DNA from: Actinomadura alba
GTDB lineage: Bacteria > Actinomycetota > Actinomycetes > Streptosporangiales > Streptosporangiaceae
Assembly: GCF_014323705.1 (NCBI RefSeq)
Contig: NZ_JABVEC010000030.1
Coordinates: 20,626-84,625, forward strand
Length of the DNA: 64,000 bases
Reading direction: 5' to 3'
The notes beneath the pieces are model-generated. The model worked only from the letters and a program-made list of their open reading frames with translations, searched no databases and was not told the origin of the DNA. Both the position numbers and the translations under genes were made by a program. This document shows positions 26,065 to 34,438 of this stretch, in pieces. Numbering within the stretch: the stretch's first letter is position 1; every line of letters begins with the position of its first letter.

Positions 26065-26916
26065 TCACTTAGAGCACCCGCGGGTCGATACCGCTAGAGA
26101 ACGGTCATGACCATCCCTGGCGGAAGGGGCGACCTCATCTGCTGTGAGCGCATAGCCGAGGTTTGGGTCGTCAATGTGGTCGGCGAACACCACGCCGTAG
26201 ACGGTGCCGTCCGTCGCGAGTAGCGGAGCACCGGACATGCCCTGCTCGACTTTGCCCTTGATCCCATAGATCCGGCGGGTGACCTGGCCTGCGTGGTAGA
26301 TGTCTGGTCCATGGGCTCGTTGTTCGGCTCGAATCCAAGCGGCGCCTGCGGACAGTGAGGTGTCGTTTTTCCGGAATCCGGCTATAACAGCGCTGTCACC
26401 GGGACGGGCTCCGAAGTTGAACTTCAATCTGGGAAGCGTCAGGCCAGGGACGCGGAGTACGGCGAGGTCGCGGCGTGGGTCGTACAGAACCACCATGGCC
26501 CGATAGCGAACACCGTTCTTTGTGATCGCCTCGATGCCGCGACGTGCTCCGGCAACGGTGTGGGCATTGATCATTACGCGTTCGTGTGCGTACACGAACC
26601 CGGTGCCATGCAGAGAGTGCTGACACTGCGGCGCCGATCCCACGATCCGCACAATGCTCTGCCTGGCCGCCGTCAGCCCCGGGGATGTGGGCAAGGCCTC
26701 ATCTGGCTCTGGCTCATTCGGGCCAGTCTTCGCAGGGCCCGTCAAGGGTTGTGGGGCCGACCTCGACGGCACCGCGGAAGTATGCGTCCAGAGCACTACG
26801 CCGAGCGCTGTGAGAATGAGGACAAGGGTCAGGGCCATGACGAAGGCGAGCACGTAAAGTCTCCGCGCTGATCTGGCCGGGGCGGGCGGTGCTACGGAAA
26901 GTTCGGTGGCCGGCAT
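26065..26916 (-). CDS. Membrane-anchored trypsin-like serine protease
   Basis: The 283-residue protein has one membrane helix at about 20-43 (LYVLAFVMALTLVLILTALG) and a Pro-rich linker. The extracytoplasmic S1 protease domain has the triad visible: His119 in MINAHTVAGA, Asp150 in PRRDLAVL and Ser228 in QGMSGAPLL. Cys98 and the Cys near the end may form a disulphide. The protease part and the GYALTADEV / VSTRGC ending resemble MarP, which protects mycobacteria from acid and oxidative stress, but MarP has four helices and this protein has one. ATG 26916 is chosen because the helix then sits near the N-terminus; the SD is weak. Confidence 0.8.
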   Translation of the reverse strand: MPATELSVAPPAPARSARRLYVLAFVMALTLVLILTALGVVLWTHTSAVPSRSAPQPLTGPAKTGPNEPEPDEALPTSPGLTAARQSIVRIVGSAPQCQHSLHGTGFVYAHERVMINAHTVAGARRGIEAITKNGVRYRAMVVLYDPRRDLAVLRVPGLTLPRLKFNFGARPGDSAVIAGFRKNDTSLSAGAAWIRAEQRAHGPDIYHAGQVTRRIYGIKGKVEQGMSGAPLLATDGTVYGVVFADHIDDPNLGYALTADEVAPSARDGHDRSLAVSTRGCSK

Positions 26917-27014
26917 GGTCGATACGCCATCAGATCCCGGCCAGTCGTGTCCAGCATGACGGAGAACCTCTGCCCACGACCGATGATGGCACGAGGTGAT
27001 CCACCTCGTTCTTC

Positions 27015-27062
27015 TAGGAGAACGTGATTTCCACGGGTGGCCTCCGGGCGAAGGATGATCGT
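27015..27062 (-). pseudogene. Relic of a YcxB-like gene start
   Basis: These 48 bases match 15786-15833, the SD and first six codons of the YcxB-like gene, with five mismatches. The copy reads VEITFS and meets a stop codon exactly where similarity ends. It marks a recombination or duplication breakpoint between two accessory patches. Confidence 0.75.
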
Positions 27063-27123
27063 GCACGAAGAATGTCATAGCCGTGCTCCATGCTCTGGCC
27101 ATGGGTTTTGGGGGTTCTTCATC

Positions 27124-27615
27124 GTGGCGCGTTCGGAGGAACCGTTGACCGACCTGGGCGGTTCAGGAGCTGTGCTCGCCCACGCACGAGTTCGAGTGGC
27201 GCGGAGTAGTAGACGGCTGTCACAGGGACGGGCCCTGGCAGATCGCCCAAGTGAGCAGGGGAGACCCGGATGCCCTCGAGTGGTTGGCCGAGCGTCTGCG
27301 CACTGAGACCGGAGCACCCGCGCTGACGATCTATGTACAGGACAGCGACTCGGGTACATCGTCGCGTCGAGTCCTACGGGGGCGGGTTGGGAGGGATATC
27401 TCGCCCCCGACATCGCCGTCGAGGGTTACGACATGCTCCCCTTGGAGATGACGACCGAGCAGATCGCACATGCTGAGGCCGATTGGGCGGTGGAGGCGGA
27501 GCGTCGGCCTGCCGACGTCACGGTGATCGCCACGGCGCTGGCCGAAAGCCCCGGCCCGTTCGGGGAGGGCGTGGACGCCTTCATGGCGACCTTAGGGTTC
27601 CGTTTCGACGAGTAG
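27124..27615 (+). pseudogene. Hypothetical acidic protein, frameshifted
   Basis: From GTG 27124 (VARSEEPLTDL) the frame shifts near 27165 to CSPTHEFEWRGVVDG, WQIAQVSRGDPDALEWLA, IYVQDSDSG. It shifts back near 27355 to YIVASSPTGAGWEGYLAPD, YDMLPLEMTTEQIAHAEAD and the end FMATLGFRFDE. All three pieces are coherent and acidic, so one protein of about 164 residues with two compensating shifts is likely. The family is not recognised; context suggests immunity-type. It is the third broken gene within 4 kb. Confidence 0.6.
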
Positions 27616-27755
27616 CGGATCCTGGCCGCCTTCTGCCTCGCACTTGGGCAGCGCGGCTTCTCGTCCATGCTCGTTCACCCGAGCGCCGGATGATCTACAC
27701 CGGGGCGGCAAGCCCCTCACCCGTGAACAGGACGGCTACCACTCCACCTACCGCT

Positions 27756-28571
27756 TTAGGGGACGCGGGCGACGCCGCACAGCATGGAAACATCACTGAT
27801 GGCCGGTCGTTGTTCCGGAGGGGTGTCGGGGCGCCATTCGACGACCGATGTGATCCCTGGCGAGAGAAGTTGCAGCCCGGTGAAGAAACGAGCGAACTCC
27901 TGCTGGGACCGGAGCCGGAAGGGCACTCCGCTCCGCTGGTTCGCCGCCTCCGCCTCCACGAGTTCCTCCGTCGTGAGGTGGTCATTGGTCGCGTGGGTCA
28001 TGACCACGTAACTGCCCGAGGGGAGTATCCCGCGTAGGTGCTCAATGATCTCGTAGGGCTGGTGCTCGTCGGTGATGAAGTGCATGGTCGCGACCAGCAT
28101 CAGCGCCATCGGCCGGGACATGTCCAGGGTGCGCAACAGGTCCGGATGTGAAGTGATCTTGTCGGGCTCGCGCAGGTCGGCTTCGAGGTAGGCGGTGGCT
28201 CCTTGCGGGGCGCTCGTGAGCAGCGCACGGGCGTGCACCAAGACGATCGGATCGTTGTCGACGTAGACGATACGTGACTCCGGCACGACGGCCTGGGCGA
28301 TCTCGTGGACGTTGCCCGCCGAGGGCAACCCGGTGCCGATGTCGATGAACTGGTCGATCCCCGCCTCCTCGACCAGATAGGTCACCACCCGCCTGAGGAA
28401 CCGGCGGTTCTCCACCGCCGCGAGACGGACGGTCGGGAAGCCCGATGCGACCACGTTGGCGGAGGCCCGGTCGGCCGCGAAGTTGTCCTTGCCGCCGAGC
28501 CAGTAGTTGTACCTGCGGGCGGGATGTGCCTTCGCCGGGTCGATTCCGCTGGGTACCTGCTCAGAGCACAC
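27756..28571 (-). CDS. SAM-dependent methyltransferase, DUF574 family
   Basis: The 271-residue protein begins at GTG 28571 (GAGG 6 nt upstream). It shows the family's opening IDPAKAHPARRYNYWLGGKD, the SAM motif FIDIGTGLPSAGNVHEIAQ and YVDNDPIVLVHARALL. PSGSYVVMTHAT also fits. These enzymes (PF04672) are abundant in actinomycetes and some are linked to specialised metabolism; substrates are largely unknown. It is divergent from the cytochrome P450 gene with about 190 nt between, so shared regulation is possible. Confidence 0.9.
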   Translation of the reverse strand: MCSEQVPSGIDPAKAHPARRYNYWLGGKDNFAADRASANVVASGFPTVRLAAVENRRFLRRVVTYLVEEAGIDQFIDIGTGLPSAGNVHEIAQAVVPESRIVYVDNDPIVLVHARALLTSAPQGATAYLEADLREPDKITSHPDLLRTLDMSRPMALMLVATMHFITDEHQPYEIIEHLRGILPSGSYVVMTHATNDHLTTEELVEAEAANQRSGVPFRLRSQQEFARFFTGLQLLSPGITSVVEWRPDTPPEQRPAISDVSMLCGVARVP

Positions 28572-28758
28572 GACGAACCTCGATCTTCAGGGCTGGCGGG
28601 ACGCTTGATCGTCCCCATTGTGCATGTCTTCGGCGCACGCGTGGCGGGCACACACGCCCTTCTGGACTGAGAACCGGTGGCATATCCGCTTAAGTCAGGA
28701 CATGATCGTCCACACGCGGCGGTGACGAGCCGGCAACCACGATCCGGAAAGGCGGGCC

Positions 28759-29940
28759 ATGAACCTGTCCTACAGCCCGTTCGACCTCGATATTCAGGAC
28801 GACCCTTACCCGGTGTACACGCGCCTGCGGGAAGAGGCGCCGGTGTACCGGAACGAGACGGACGACCTGTGGGTGTTGTCCAGGCATGCCGACGTGGTGG
28901 CGGCCCTGCGTGATTCGAGCCGGTTCTCCAGCATCAACGGACTACGGATCGAACCCGCTTTCTGGGGGCCGGATGCGGAGAAGTTCTTCTCGTTCGTCGC
29001 CATGGACCCGCCCAAGCACACGCGGATGCGGGGGCTGGTGTCGCGGGCCTTCACCCAGCGTCGCGTACAGGAACTGCAGCCGCGACTCCGCCAGATCGCT
29101 CATTCCCACCTTCAGCCACTCGTGGAAGCCGGAACGTTCGACCTGATGACCGACTTCGCCGCCCGGTTCCCCACGGATGTGATCTCCGAACTCGTCGGCG
29201 TCCCCGAGGCCGACCGCGACAAGCTGCGCGACCTGGGGATGGCCATCATGTACCGGGAGGACGGATCCACCGATCTGCCCCCGGAGGCCTTCGCGGCCAT
29301 CGGCGAGCTGGTCGGGTACTACACCGAACTGACCATCGAACGCGCCGGCGAGCGGCGAGATGATCTGTTGTCCGGACTGCTGGACGCGGCCGACGGAGAC
29401 GACAGGCTCACTCCGGAGGAGATCGTCGGAGTGTTGATCCTCCTCGTGGGCGCGGGTATCGAGACCACGATGCTGCTGCTCGGCAACGCTTGGCACGCCG
29501 CTTGGCAGCATCCCGAGCAGCGGGCCAAGGCGTTCGCGGGGCGCGTCGAGGACTGGGTGGAGGAGAGCCTGCGGTTCGACCCGCCGACCCAGGCGATCGC
29601 GCGCACCACCACTGAGGAGATCGAGTTGCACGGTGTGACGATCCCGGCTGAGGCACGCATCCTCCTGCTCACCGGCTCGGCGAACCGGGATCCGCGCGTC
29701 TTCCCCGAGCCCGATCGTTTCGACCTCGACCGGGACACGGGACCCTCGGTCGCTCTCGGCAGCGGGCGTCACCACTGCCTCGGCGCGAACCTCGGCCGCC
29801 TCGAGGCGCGCATAGCGCTCCAGGGGATCGTCGATGCCATCGCCGACTACGAGATCGACGCCGAACGAGTGCGGCGCGTGTACTCCTCCAATGACCGCGG
29901 CTTCGCATCCCTGCCCACCCGGGTGACCGCTCATCGGTGA
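28759..29940 (+). CDS. Cytochrome P450
   Basis: The 393-residue soluble monooxygenase has the oxygen-binding I-helix LLVGAGIETTM (about 228-238), the ExxR pair in EESLR near 268 and the heme-ligand loop ALGSGRHHCLG with Cys340. The usual Phe of the loop is replaced by Leu. It would hydroxylate a small hydrophobic substrate using ferredoxin, but no ferredoxin gene adjoins it. The DUF574 methyltransferase is divergently encoded. A small tailoring unit is conceivable, though no biosynthetic core genes are present. ATG 28759 is preceded by GAAAGGCGGG. Confidence 0.95.
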   Translation: MNLSYSPFDLDIQDDPYPVYTRLREEAPVYRNETDDLWVLSRHADVVAALRDSSRFSSINGLRIEPAFWGPDAEKFFSFVAMDPPKHTRMRGLVSRAFTQRRVQELQPRLRQIAHSHLQPLVEAGTFDLMTDFAARFPTDVISELVGVPEADRDKLRDLGMAIMYREDGSTDLPPEAFAAIGELVGYYTELTIERAGERRDDLLSGLLDAADGDDRLTPEEIVGVLILLVGAGIETTMLLLGNAWHAAWQHPEQRAKAFAGRVEDWVEESLRFDPPTQAIARTTTEEIELHGVTIPAEARILLLTGSANRDPRVFPEPDRFDLDRDTGPSVALGSGRHHCLGANLGRLEARIALQGIVDAIADYEIDAERVRRVYSSNDRGFASLPTRVTAHR

Positions 29941-29993
29941 CGACCGGCGGACGTGCGAGACCCCGCCCTCCACGTTCCGGTGCGGCCGCCGAC

Positions 29994-30644
29994 TCAGGCG
30001 ATCCCGTTCTGGTGGGCGTAGATGACGGCGTGGATTCGGTCCCGCAGCCCGAGCTTGGCCAGGATGCGGCTGACGTGGGTCTTGACGGTGCCCTCGGTGA
30101 CGTAGAGCCGCTCGGCGATCTCCTGGTTGGACATGCCCTCGGCGATGAGCGCCAGCACGTCCCGCTCCCGTACGGTCAGGACGGCCAGCCCCGTCGTGTC
30201 CACGATGCGCGGCGCAGTGTCGACGAAGTGCTTGATCAGGCGGCGGGTGACCGTGGGCGCCGCGACGTTCTGACCGGCCGCGACCGTACGGACGGCGGTG
30301 ACCAGGTCGACGGCGAGGGTGTCCTTCAGCAGGAATCCGGCCGCTCCGGCGTGCAGTCCGGCGTAGATGTACTCGTCGAGGTCGAACGTGGTCAGGATGA
30401 TCACGTGCGGTGGGCGATCCGCGGGCGCCGCGGCCCGGAGGCGGCGGGTCGCCTCGATGCCGTCGATGCCGGGCATCCGGACGTCCATGAGCACCACGTC
30501 GGGCTCGGTCCGGGCCGTGACCTTGAGCGCACCCAGGCCGTCGGCGGCCTCCCCGGCGACGACGATGTCGCCGGTCTCATCGAGGATCATGCGGAAGCCG
30601 GTGCGGACCAGGGCCTGGTCGTCGGCGATCACGACGCGGATCAT
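29994..30644 (-). CDS. NarL/LuxR-type response regulator
   Basis: The 216-residue protein has a receiver domain (acidic pair in IADDQ, phosphorylated Asp54 in VLMDVRMPG, Thr in ILTTFD, Lys in LLKDT). A LuxR-type HTH follows at about 148-205 (LTVRERDVLALIAEGMSN, YVTEGTVKTHVSRILAKLGL). Its ATG overlaps the stop of the kinase gene (ATGA), so the pair is co-translated. It lies divergent to the lipoprotein-exporter operon beginning at 32041, a likely target (inference). Confidence 0.95.
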   Translation of the reverse strand: MIRVVIADDQALVRTGFRMILDETGDIVVAGEAADGLGALKVTARTEPDVVLMDVRMPGIDGIEATRRLRAAAPADRPPHVIILTTFDLDEYIYAGLHAGAAGFLLKDTLAVDLVTAVRTVAAGQNVAAPTVTRRLIKHFVDTAPRIVDTTGLAVLTVRERDVLALIAEGMSNQEIAERLYVTEGTVKTHVSRILAKLGLRDRIHAVIYAHQNGIA

Positions 30645-31930
30645 GCCGGGATCTCCAGGGGCAGGGTCGTGCTCACCTCGAAGCCGCCGTGGTCGGCGGG
30701 GCCGGCGTGCAGGGTGCCGCCGAGGGCGGTCACGCGTTCGGTGATGCCGCGCAGGCCGTTGCCGAACACCGGCGGAGCGCAGGTAGTCCCGGTGTCATGC
30801 ACTCGGATCCGCAGCCGATCGGTGGCGAAGTCGAGCTCCACGCCGCAGCTGCTGCCGGGGTCGGCATGCTTGAGCGTGTTGGTGAGGGCCTCCTGGATGA
30901 TCCGGTAGGCCGACAACTCGACCCCAGTGGGGAGCGTGGCCGGTTCGCCGGTGAGGTGAAAGGCGACCGGAGTACCGCTGGATCGGACCCGTTCGATGAG
31001 CTCGGGAAGTGCCGCCAGGCTCGGCTGGGGTGTGAGGGCCGGCCCGGGCTCGGAGCGCACCAGGCCGAGGAGCCGGCGCATCTCGGCCAGCGAGGCCCGC
31101 CCCGTGGTGATGACGTTGGTGAGGGCGACCTCGCTGCGCTCGGGATGGCGGCGCAGCGCGGCCTGCGCTCCCTGGGCTTGGACGACCATCACCGACAGCC
31201 CGTGCGCGACGACGTCGTGGAGTTCGCGGGTGATCCGGCCGCGTTCGGTGGCCACCGCGAGGGCGGTGCGCTGCTCCTGCTCACGTTCGAGGTCCGCGGC
31301 CCGGGCCTCGAGCGTCGCGAGGTGCGCCCTGCGGGTCCGCGCGTTGTCACCGGCCGCCCACGCGATGGCGAGCAGCAGGGCGGGTACGACGCCGAGCCAG
31401 GCCGCCTGCGCGATCGGGTCGCCATTGGACTCTGTCATAGGCGGGGCGTTGAAGGTGAACTTGCCGGCTTTACGCAACAGGGCGAACTCGCCCGACGTGA
31501 CGGCCAGGTTGATCCCGTACAGGCCGGCCTCGATGGCGATGAGCGCCGCCACCGAGACGCGCCTGCTCCGGGCGGTGCCGGCCAGCGTGAACAGGGTGAC
31601 CAGCGTCACCAGGTCGAGGGGCAGGTGCGGGATGAGGGGGCTCATCACGTGCCCTGCCGTGCCCGCCGCGGCGAGTGCCAGGGCCGTCACCGGCCAGCGG
31701 TGGCGGAGGAAGACCGCCGCCACCGTCGGCACCGTGGCCAGCCACCACCAGAGGACCTGCTCCTGCCACTCCTGCACCGAGCGGAAGTCCTTGTAGAGCA
31801 TCGGCCCCTCGGGCGTGCCCAGCAGCACACCGGAGCCCATCAGCAGGTTCGCCCCGAGCACCACGGCGACCAGCCCGCAGTCGAGCAGCAGCGTTCGCGC
31901 GCCGGCCGGCGACCTCCAGTACACCCGCAT
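30641..31930 (-). CDS. Sensor histidine kinase, HisKA_3 (NarL partner) type
   Basis: The 429-residue kinase has four or more membrane helices in the first 200 residues, a coiled linker (ARAADLEREQEQRTALAV) and the HisKA_3 box RITRELHDVVAHGLSVMVVQ. The ATPase domain shows EALTNTLKHA and GNGLRGITERV. This architecture is the DesK-like group, sensing membrane or cell-envelope stress. It forms an operon with the response regulator and is divergent from the export operon, as in bacterial antimicrobial-peptide response modules. Confidence 0.93.
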   Translation of the reverse strand: MRVYWRSPAGARTLLLDCGLVAVVLGANLLMGSGVLLGTPEGPMLYKDFRSVQEWQEQVLWWWLATVPTVAAVFLRHRWPVTALALAAAGTAGHVMSPLIPHLPLDLVTLVTLFTLAGTARSRRVSVAALIAIEAGLYGINLAVTSGEFALLRKAGKFTFNAPPMTESNGDPIAQAAWLGVVPALLLAIAWAAGDNARTRRAHLATLEARAADLEREQEQRTALAVATERGRITRELHDVVAHGLSVMVVQAQGAQAALRRHPERSEVALTNVITTGRASLAEMRRLLGLVRSEPGPALTPQPSLAALPELIERVRSSGTPVAFHLTGEPATLPTGVELSAYRIIQEALTNTLKHADPGSSCGVELDFATDRLRIRVHDTGTTCAPPVFGNGLRGITERVTALGGTLHAGPADHGGFEVSTTLPLEIPA

Positions 31931-32040
31931 GGGGGCAGGCTATGCGTCCGAAGATCGCAGGGTATCTGTCGTGAGATATACATCGGAGTCCGCCGGGCGG
32001 CAGACGCGGCACCACTGTGGCGGGCGGCAGCCTCTGGAGC

Positions 32041-32613
32041 ATGAATCGCAGACTCGCGGTCGCGGCCCTGGCCGCCGCACTCACGCCCTGCCTCGCCGCC
32101 TGTTCGCCGGGCGGCCCTGCGCAGCCGTCGGCTTCGCCCTCCCTAAACGATGTCCAGAAAAACCTGGCGGTCACCAAGCGGTTCGTCAAATGCGCACGAG
32201 AGCACGGCTACCCCACGTTTCCCGATGCGGTGGTCGACAACGGCGAGGTCACGTATGCGCACAGCAGTGACGCCGAAGGAGCGGCCATCAAGAGCAAGAT
32301 CGCGGCTCTGGAGCGGGTCCCCGAGTGCAAGGCGATCCTGACCGAGATGCAGGCGCTGAGACCCCGCAACGTCGGGCCCAGGAATAGGCCGACGGGCAAG
32401 CCCAGCGCCGAGATCATGCAGAAGCTCCGGCGTTTCGCGCAGTGCATGCGCCAGCACGGCGTCCCGGCCTGGCCCGATCCCAAATCCGACGGCTCGTTCC
32501 CCGTCAGCCAGACCACGGTGGGCGACCCCAAGGCGAACCCCACCGCCCGGGCCGCGGGGGAGGCGTGCGAGCAACACCGCGCCGGCACCGAGCCCTTTGG
32601 GTATTTCTCATGA
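32041..32613 (+). CDS. Lipoprotein with duplicated C-x(3)-HGxPxxPD motif
   Basis: The 190-residue protein has a lipoprotein signal with lipobox LAAC (Cys21). The mature part contains two related segments: FVKCAREHGYPTFPD at 48-62 and FAQCMRQHGVPAWPD at 132-146, each followed by a further Cys (VPEC, GEAC). It would sit on the outer face of the cell membrane. The gene overlaps the next by 4 nt and leads a four-gene export operon, so it probably helps the exporter bind or recognise substrate. The conserved Cys and His in both copies suggest disulphides or metal binding (inference). I know similar proteins next to MacB-like exporters in actinomycetes, without assigned function. Confidence 0.8.
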   Translation: MNRRLAVAALAAALTPCLAACSPGGPAQPSASPSLNDVQKNLAVTKRFVKCAREHGYPTFPDAVVDNGEVTYAHSSDAEGAAIKSKIAALERVPECKAILTEMQALRPRNVGPRNRPTGKPSAEIMQKLRRFAQCMRQHGVPAWPDPKSDGSFPVSQTTVGDPKANPTARAAGEACEQHRAGTEPFGYFS

Positions 32614-33725
32614 GGGCCGGTGTCGTCCCGGCGGCCATCGCCGTGGTCCTCGCCGCCGGTGGAGTGGGCGCGTGGCAGGTCACCCGGCCGCGTCCTGCCG
32701 CGGACGAGAACGCGCCGCGGGTGGCCGTGACCTCCGCGGTGGTGAGCCGCGGTGACATCGTCGCCCGCGTCCAGCTTCCCGGCGTGCTCGAATTCGACGG
32801 TACGTACTCGATCGCGAACCAGCTCCCTCCGGGGGTGGTCACCTCCGTGGCCCGTACGGGCTCCGTGCTCGCGCGCGGCTCCCGGCTGTTCACGGTGGGC
32901 GCCACCCCGGCGGTGCTCATGTACGGATCGCGGCCCGCCTACCGGGACTTCGCGGCGGGCATGACCGACGGCGGCGACGTCAGAGACCTGGAACGCAACC
33001 TGGCCGCCCTGGGCATGGATCCCGGCCGTGCGATGACGGTGGACCGGCACTTCTCGGCGGCGACGGCGGCGGCGATCCGCCGCTGGCAGAAGGCCCGCGG
33101 GCTGCCCCTCGCGGCCCGCACCGGCCGGCTCGCCCTCGGCGAGGTGGTGTTCCTCCCCGGCAGGATCCGGGTCAAGAGTGCCGAGACCACCTCCGGATCA
33201 TCGGCCGGACCTGGCGCCAGGATGCTGGCGGCCACCTCCACGAACCAGGTCGTACGGGTGACGTTGAGCACCGACCAGCGGTCTCAGGTGCACGTGGGCG
33301 ACCGGGTGGAGGTGACCCTCACCGGTGTGCCCCGCGGTGTCCAGGGACGTGTCCGCAGCGTGGGAACGGTCGCCACCGCGCCCACCCAGGCCGGGGGCGG
33401 GGGCGGGGACGGCCCGAACGCGCAGGGCCCGGCCACCGTCCCCGTGACGATCGTGCTGATCAGGCCGGGCAAGGCGTTCGCCGGTCTCGATCTCGCCCCG
33501 GTCCAGGTCGCCGTCGCCGGCTCGCGGCGGCAGGGCGTGCTCACCATCCCCATCACCGCGCTGCTGGCCCGGCCCGGCGGCGGCTACCAGGTCGCCCTCC
33601 TCGAGGGAACCTCCCGCAGGCTCCTCCCGGTGCGGCCCGGACTCTACGACCAGGACACGGGGACCGTCGAGGTGACCGGCGCCGGCGTCCGCGAGGGCGC
33701 CCGGGTGGAGGTGCCGGTGTCGTGA
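32610..33725 (+). CDS. HlyD/MacA-like export adaptor with peptidoglycan-binding domain
   Basis: The 371-residue protein starts with an uncleaved membrane anchor (VVPAAIAVVLAAGGVGAW). It then has an adaptor barrel (VVSRGDIVARVQLPGVLEF), an inserted PG-binding helical domain at about 112-165 (DVRDLERNLAALG, ATAAAIRRWQKARGL), and beta-barrel parts (VVRVTLSTDQRSQVHVGDRV, ITALLARPGGGYQVAL). Such adaptors join ABC exporters to the wall in Gram-positive bacteria. Its ATG overlaps the lipoprotein stop, and its stop overlaps the ATPase GTG. Translational coupling across the operon is clear. Confidence 0.88.
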   Translation: MRAGVVPAAIAVVLAAGGVGAWQVTRPRPAADENAPRVAVTSAVVSRGDIVARVQLPGVLEFDGTYSIANQLPPGVVTSVARTGSVLARGSRLFTVGATPAVLMYGSRPAYRDFAAGMTDGGDVRDLERNLAALGMDPGRAMTVDRHFSAATAAAIRRWQKARGLPLAARTGRLALGEVVFLPGRIRVKSAETTSGSSAGPGARMLAATSTNQVVRVTLSTDQRSQVHVGDRVEVTLTGVPRGVQGRVRSVGTVATAPTQAGGGGGDGPNAQGPATVPVTIVLIRPGKAFAGLDLAPVQVAVAGSRRQGVLTIPITALLARPGGGYQVALLEGTSRRLLPVRPGLYDQDTGTVEVTGAGVREGARVEVPVS

Positions 33726-34438
33726 CCGACGTCATGAGCGATGTCGTGAGCGATGTCGTCCTGTCCTTCGACGGCGTGACCAAGACCTACCCCGGCACGC
33801 CGCCGGTGGAGTCGCTGCGCGGCGTGGACCTGACGGTGCGCGCCGGGGAGATGGTCGCCGTCGTCGGCCCGTCCGGATCCGGCAAGACCACGCTGCTCAA
33901 CCTGGCGGCGGGACTCGACCGTCCCACGCTGGGTTCCGTACGGCTGACCGGCCGGCCCATCGAGACGCTCTCCGACAGCGGACTGTCGGGGCTGCGCGCG
34001 CACGCCCTCGGCGTCGTCTTCCAGCAGTTCTTCCTCCTGGACCACCTCAGCGCGGTGGACAACGTCGCCACCGGACTGCTCTACCGGGGCGTCCCGGCCC
34101 GGCATCGCAGGGAGGCCGCGCTGACCGCCCTCGACCGGGTCGGCCTGGCCAACCGCGCCCACCAGCACACCCGCACGCTGTCCGGGGGAGAACGCCAGCG
34201 GGTCGCCATCGCCCGGGCCCTCGTCGGCAGACCGGCCCTCGTGCTCGCCGACGAACCCACCGGCAACCTCGACAGCGTCGCCGGCGGCCGTCTGCTCGAT
34301 CTGCTCACCGAACTGAACGCCGACGGAGTCACCTTGCTCATCATCACGCACGACCCGCAGGTCGCGGCTGCCTGCCCCCGGCAGGTCCAGATCCTCGACG
34401 GCCGGGTCGGCGCCGACACCCACGCGAGTGTCCGATGA
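33722..34438 (+). CDS. MacB-type ABC exporter ATPase
   Basis: The 238-residue ATPase has Walker A GPSGSGKT at 49-56, Q-loop GVVFQQFFLLDHLS, signature LSGGERQRVAIARAL, Walker B LVLADEPTGNLD and His switch IITHDPQ. It starts with GTG overlapping the adaptor stop, and ends with ATGA overlap into the permease. It powers the FtsX-like permease encoded next. Substrate is unknown; antimicrobial peptides or macrolides are typical for the group. Confidence 0.94.
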   Translation: MTDVMSDVVSDVVLSFDGVTKTYPGTPPVESLRGVDLTVRAGEMVAVVGPSGSGKTTLLNLAAGLDRPTLGSVRLTGRPIETLSDSGLSGLRAHALGVVFQQFFLLDHLSAVDNVATGLLYRGVPARHRREAALTALDRVGLANRAHQHTRTLSGGERQRVAIARALVGRPALVLADEPTGNLDSVAGGRLLDLLTELNADGVTLLIITHDPQVAAACPRQVQILDGRVGADTHASVR

